The translations under genes were made by a program, and so were the position numbers. 41,653 nucleotides of DNA from NCBI RefSeq assembly GCF_002531575.1, contig NZ_NWTI01000035.1:1-41653 (forward strand). Reading direction: 5' to 3'. The DNA is from Bradyrhizobium sp. Y36 (GTDB taxonomy: Bacteria > Pseudomonadota > Alphaproteobacteria > Rhizobiales > Xanthobacteraceae). The notes beneath the pieces are model-generated. The model was not told where the DNA came from. It searched no databases and saw only the letters and a program-made list of their open reading frames with translations. Shown one piece after another: positions 41,586-41,653 of this stretch. The first letter of the stretch is position 1. Every line of letters starts with the position of its first letter.

Positions 41586-41653
41586 ATGAGTTTTTTTTTT
41601 ACAGGCTGCGGCTATTGCTCCGCCGCCAAATCGCTGCTGACCCGCAAGAAGGT
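41586..41653 (+). CDS. grxC: Glutaredoxin (GrxC-type), partial, cut by the window end
   Basis: The visible frame gives MSFFFTGCGYCSAAKSLLTRKK. The CGYC redox motif and the following helix match class 1 glutaredoxins (usual GrxC start ...EIYTRPGCGYCSAAKSLL). The first strand (normally about eight residues before the motif) is replaced by three Phe codons and a Thr. A run of ten T residues lies at 41591-41600. Either the N-terminus is truncated by a small deletion, or the homopolymer marks a sequence or assembly error; comF-grxC order is otherwise normal. The 3' part lies beyond the window. Confidence 0.7.
   Translation, partial: MSFFFTGCGYCSAAKSLLTRKK

Overview
The window is about 41.6 kb of GC-rich alphaproteobacterial chromosome. 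It is most likely from Bradyrhizobium or a close relative. The grounds are the aerobic cobaltochelatase genes cobS/cobT, the bolA / J-domain neighbourhood, the aroK-aroB-corC and xerD-accA blocks, and several families of short palindromic intergenic repeats that I associate with that genus. This placement rests on recognising protein families and repeats, not on a database search. No rRNA, tRNA, CRISPR array, transposase or phage gene was seen.

Left part (1-16.9 kb) is mostly core metabolism. It holds a Tat-exported esterase-like protein, cobT and cobS (cobalt insertion into B12), and a DedA membrane protein. Next comes a divergent pair of citrate synthase paralogues, one of which carries a DNA-binding head; the 83 bp between them hold a 14-bp perfect palindrome and a second inverted repeat. 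Then follow a J-domain protein, bolA, a CorC/HlyC-type protein, aroB and aroK (shikimate pathway), a 48-residue membrane peptide, xerD, accA and a lipoprotein L,D-transpeptidase with a long low-complexity tail.

Middle part (17.0-22.7 kb) is an accessory block of nine tightly packed + strand genes that I could mostly not name. Six products have Sec signal peptides. Two adjacent ones share a Cys-rich N-terminal domain. The block also includes a two-TM protein, a TPR protein and a zinc-ribbon protein resembling DUF2225. Two perfect inverted repeats lie just ahead of it. This is the best candidate here for an undescribed envelope system.

Next (22.8-30.9 kb) is an amide uptake and hydrolysis cluster on the - strand. 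It comprises an AmiC-like sensor without a visible signal peptide, an amidase-signature hydrolase, and a complete five-component Urt/Liv-type ABC importer, with a divergent MarR regulator. A MarR-type palindrome sits in the divergent promoter, and a 9-mer next to it recurs upstream of the amidase gene.

Right part (31.1-41.65 kb) holds a small secreted protein with a Crp-like site upstream, secA, a periplasmic parvulin isomerase, argJ, an orphan TadG-like protein, a mutT-type Nudix hydrolase, an NDUFAF5-like methyltransferase lying between two palindromic repeats, comF, and the start of a glutaredoxin (grxC) whose N-terminus looks abnormal. Many gene pairs overlap by a few bases, which indicates translational coupling: cobT/esterase, aroK/aroB, and the ABC genes.
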